This document shows positions 5,728-6,511 of a DNA stretch of 6,511 nt, one piece after another. Below the pieces are notes generated by a model. That model was not told where the DNA came from and searched no databases. It worked only from the letters and a program-made list of their open reading frames with translations. The DNA comes from an uncultured bacterium (GTDB lineage: Bacteria; Methylomirabilota; Methylomirabilia; Rokubacteriales; CSP1-6): positions 1 through 6,511 of the forward strand of contig CAMLFJ010000207.1 in the NCBI GenBank assembly GCA_946479205.1, written 5' to 3'. The first letter of the stretch is position 1, and each line of letters starts with the position of its first letter. Both the position numbers and the translations under genes were made by a program.

Positions 5728-5734
5728 AGGAGGG
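5728..5734 (+). promoter_or_regulatory. Strong Shine-Dalgarno of the Rieske oxygenase gene
   Basis: AGGAGGG is 7 nt upstream of ATG 5742 and supports that start codon. Confidence 0.8.
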
Positions 5735-5741
5735 CCGAGCG

Positions 5742-6511
5742 ATGCTGAGCCGCGAGGACAACGAGCTCCTGACCAGGACCGGACCGGGCACCACGATGGG
5801 CGCCCTGCTCCGGGAGTACTGGATCCCGGTGGTGGAATCCAAGGAGCTCGATCCGGGCGGCCGGGTGAAGCGCGTGATGCTGCTCGGCGAGCGCCTCATC
5901 GTCTTCCGCGGCCGGAGCGGCCGGGCCGGCCTCATCGGGGAGTTCTGCCCGCATCGGTCGGCCTCGTTCTACTACGGGCGCGTGGAAGAGAACGGGATGC
6001 GGTGCGCCTACCACGGCTGGAAGTTCGGCCTGGACGGCCAGTGCCTGGAGATGCCGAGCGAGCCGCCCGAGTCGAGCTTCGCGGCCAAGGTCAAGCAGAC
6101 CGCGTACCCGTGCGTGGAGAAGGGGGGCGTGATCTGGGCCTACATGGGACCGGCCAGCCCGCCCCCGCCGCTGCCCGAGCTCGAGTTCACGCTGCTGCCC
6201 GAGGGCCACACCTTCGCCTCCCGCCGGGTGCAGGACTGCAACTGGTTCCAGGCCATGGAAGGCGGAATCGACTCGAGCCACATCTCATTTCTCCACGCGC
6301 CGATCGACCATCGCAACCGCGAGGTCACGCAGGACATGGACCGCGTGAGCTTCGGGGTGGGCGCCGCGGTCTCGACGGGTGATCGCGCCCCGCGCTTCGA
6401 GGTCGCCGACACGGACTACGGGGTCGTCATCGGCGCGCGCCGGGCCAATCCGGACGGCCGCTGGTACTGGCGCATCACCCAGTTCCTGCTGCCGTTCTAC
6501 ACGATGCCCCC
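5742..6511 (+). CDS. Rieske non-heme iron oxygenase alpha subunit, phthalate 4,5-dioxygenase-like, C-terminus beyond window
   Basis: The frame is open from ATG 5742 to the window end, giving 256 residues of an expected 400 or more. Such enzymes hydroxylate or demethylate aromatic and related substrates with O2, taking electrons from a separate reductase not seen here. The opening MLSREDNELLTRTGPGTTMG, then EYWIPV, is typical of the phthalate-dioxygenase-oxygenase type. The Rieske [2Fe-2S] motif is complete: C69-P-H71 (FCPHRSASF) and C88-x2-H91 (CAYHGWKF). The mononuclear iron motif follows at 166-185: NWFQAMEGG then D177-x2-H180-x4-H185 (DSSHISFLH), where D177 would bridge electron transfer between subunits. 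The third iron ligand, an Asp, lies beyond the window. The gene is divergent from the crotonase/MetE-like pair and has a strong Shine-Dalgarno. The substrate is unknown; O-demethylation is possible given the methyltransferase-family neighbour, but this is inference. Confidence 0.93.
   Translation, partial: MLSREDNELLTRTGPGTTMGALLREYWIPVVESKELDPGGRVKRVMLLGERLIVFRGRSGRAGLIGEFCPHRSASFYYGRVEENGMRCAYHGWKFGLDGQCLEMPSEPPESSFAAKVKQTAYPCVEKGGVIWAYMGPASPPPPLPELEFTLLPEGHTFASRRVQDCNWFQAMEGGIDSSHISFLHAPIDHRNREVTQDMDRVSFGVGAAVSTGDRAPRFEVADTDYGVVIGARRANPDGRWYWRITQFLLPFYTMP

Noticed and set aside
3807..6281. Minus-strand reading frame of about 824 codons running through the MetE-like gene, the crotonase gene and the repeat array
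   Set aside because: Only the last 340 codons have family similarity. The upstream part is antisense to the Rieske gene and out of frame with the crotonase, and consists of Arg/Pro/Ala-rich translation typical of shadow frames in GC-rich DNA. It is not a fusion protein.
5742..6511. Possible frameshift or truncation in the Rieske gene
   Set aside because: The frame is continuous and contains every N-terminal motif in proper order and spacing. The gene simply continues past the window edge.

Overview
The window is a very GC-rich, gene-dense stretch of bacterial chromosome holding seven protein genes. Five are complete and two are cut by the window edges. Third codon positions are almost always G or C, intergenic gaps are short, and the gene set (LLM-class flavin oxidoreductase, stand-alone MetE-core protein, crotonase, phthalate-dioxygenase-like Rieske oxygenase) is of the kind seen in soil or sediment lineages rich in small-molecule catabolism, such as Rokubacteria/Methylomirabilota or some Proteobacteria. 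The taxon is a guess from composition and gene style. No rRNA, tRNA, insertion sequence, CRISPR array or phage gene was seen.

Left part (1-3027). A D-2-hydroxyacid dehydrogenase (minus strand, cut by the left edge) is divergent from a fatty-acid-hydroxylase/sterol-desaturase-type membrane di-iron enzyme (plus strand). That enzyme converges on an MFS transporter (minus strand). The two genes end 15 bp apart, and an 11-bp perfect inverted repeat with an inner 5-bp stem spans both 3' ends; it could serve as a shared bidirectional terminator. The MFS gene is divergent from the next plus-strand gene across an 85-bp gap.

Middle part (3028-4829). A short LLM-class (luciferase-like) oxidoreductase on the plus strand has a strong Shine-Dalgarno. 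It meets a MetE C-terminal-domain-like methyltransferase on the minus strand, and the two stop codons overlap in the tetranucleotide CTAG.

Right part (4826-6511). On the minus strand an enoyl-CoA hydratase/isomerase-family protein is translationally coupled (ATGA overlap) to the downstream MetE-like gene, so the two form an operon. Divergent from it, on the plus strand, is a Rieske non-heme iron oxygenase alpha subunit, cut by the right edge. The 154-bp gap between the GTG of the crotonase and the ATG of the Rieske gene holds four tandem copies of a 13-bp unit (three identical). Candidate -35 elements lie just outside the array on both sides, so this looks like a possible bidirectional control region. 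My inference is that the Rieske oxygenase, the crotonase and the MetE-like protein belong to one catabolic locus of unknown substrate. No known pathway was recognised, and nothing here is clearly a wholly new system. The repeat-bearing divergent control region and the crotonase/MetE-core pairing are the best leads.
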